The notes under the pieces were generated by a model. It was not told the origin of the DNA. It did not search any database and worked only from the letters and a program-made list of their open reading frames with translations. From Candidatus Zipacnadia bacterium (GTDB taxonomy: Bacteria; Armatimonadota; UBA5377; JALGUK01), in assembly GCA_029820875.1 (NCBI GenBank), contig JALGUK010000137.1, positions 1-5,647 on the forward strand: a stretch of DNA of 5,647 nt. The letters run 5' to 3'. Of the stretch, positions 5,380-5,647 are shown piece after piece; within the stretch, counting starts at the first letter, position 1, and each line of letters starts with the position of its first letter. Position numbers and translations under genes: made by a program.

Positions 5380-5647
5380 TGTAGGACGGCGTTTTCTTTC
5401 CACGGACAACGGCAGGACGTGGCGCGAGCTTGGCATCATTGACGTTGGCGGCCCCTCCAAAATCACTTTGCGCGACGGAACTTTCCTGCAGTTGTGGTTC
5501 TACACGGTCCGCCGGGGTGATGGTTGGGTCACTAAGGTGGTGCGCTCAGCCGATAATGGGCTGACTTACACCGTTGAGGATAACGTCCCGGTGTACGTGG
5601 ATAACGTCAGGGAGGGAGCAAAGGAGACGGGCATGGTCTTCGACGGC
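5291..5647 (+). CDS. Sialidase-like Asp-box (BNR repeat) protein, partial; displaced frame of the preceding signal-peptide ORF
   Basis: Frame 2 is open from just after TAG 5288-5290 to the window end. It reads LHRMANGNLVASSQ, typical of the first strands of a sialidase/BNR propeller. STDNGRTW at 5399-5422 is a consensus Asp-box (S-x-D-x-G-x-T-W), and the degenerate copy SADNGLTY lies at 5546-5569, 49 codons later, a usual blade spacing. Such proteins are often secreted glycosidases, but no catalytic residues can be assigned from this fragment. The only in-frame starts are TTG 5291 and ATG 5312, neither with a Shine-Dalgarno, and no signal peptide lies in this frame. That supports its being the continuation of the ORF starting at 5173. 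The 3' end lies beyond the window. Confidence 0.75.
   Translation, partial: MSINLHRMANGNLVASSQTAPDETNPGATDVGRRFLSTDNGRTWRELGIIDVGGPSKITLRDGTFLQLWFYTVRRGDGWVTKVVRSADNGLTYTVEDNVPVYVDNVREGAKETGMVFDG

Noticed and set aside
5059..5466. Minus-strand ORF opposite the sialidase-like gene
   Set aside because: It is antisense to the signal peptide and Asp-box sequence, has no start signals, and shows no recognisable domain.

Overview
The window is bacterial chromosome, moderately GC-rich, with every convincing gene on the + strand. Its core is an unfused secD-secF pair, the accessory motor of the Sec protein-export channel. Just upstream are a small three-helix membrane protein of unknown function and a PqqD-like winged-helix protein. 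Downstream are a small lipoprotein and the start of a secreted Asp-box (BNR/sialidase-like) beta-propeller protein. The species cannot be read from the sequence. Separate SecD and SecF, a PqqD-like gene beside them and a secreted sialidase-like gene would suit a non-model phylum such as Armatimonadota, Hydrogenedentota or a PVC relative, but this is a weak inference.

Layout. 1-72: Pro/Ala/Gly-rich C-terminal tail of an unidentified gene, possibly secG or yajC. 112-429: 105-residue membrane protein. 430-555: intergenic, with a long imperfect inverted repeat and an 8-bp direct repeat. 556-1032: PqqD-like protein from a GTG start. 1033-1225: intergenic, with a 10-bp perfect dyad directly abutting a good sigma-70-type promoter that should drive secD. 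1226-3226: secD. 3227-3272: a terminator-like hairpin with a five-T run between secD and secF. 3273-4412: secF, with a strongly basic C-terminal tail. 4413-4520: spacer with a weak promoter and a perfect Shine-Dalgarno. 4521-4991: lipoprotein. 5027-5060: strong intrinsic terminator closing the block. 5173-5647: secreted sialidase-like gene whose signal-peptide part and Asp-box part lie in different frames, so it carries a frameshift (mutation or sequence error) and also runs off the window.

How the genes fit together. SecD and SecF form the membrane complex that uses proton motive force to help pull preproteins through SecYEG. The lipoprotein and the sialidase-like protein carry export signals and would be Sec clients, though nothing shows they work together. 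The PqqD-like protein and the small membrane protein sit in the same run of genes but upstream of the secD promoter, so a functional link to Sec is only suggested by position. No RNA genes, CRISPR arrays, insertion sequences or attachment sites were seen. No clearly new system is demonstrated. The most notable points are the orphan PqqD-like protein beside secDF, the basic SecF tail, the hairpin between secD and secF, and the frameshift in the last gene.
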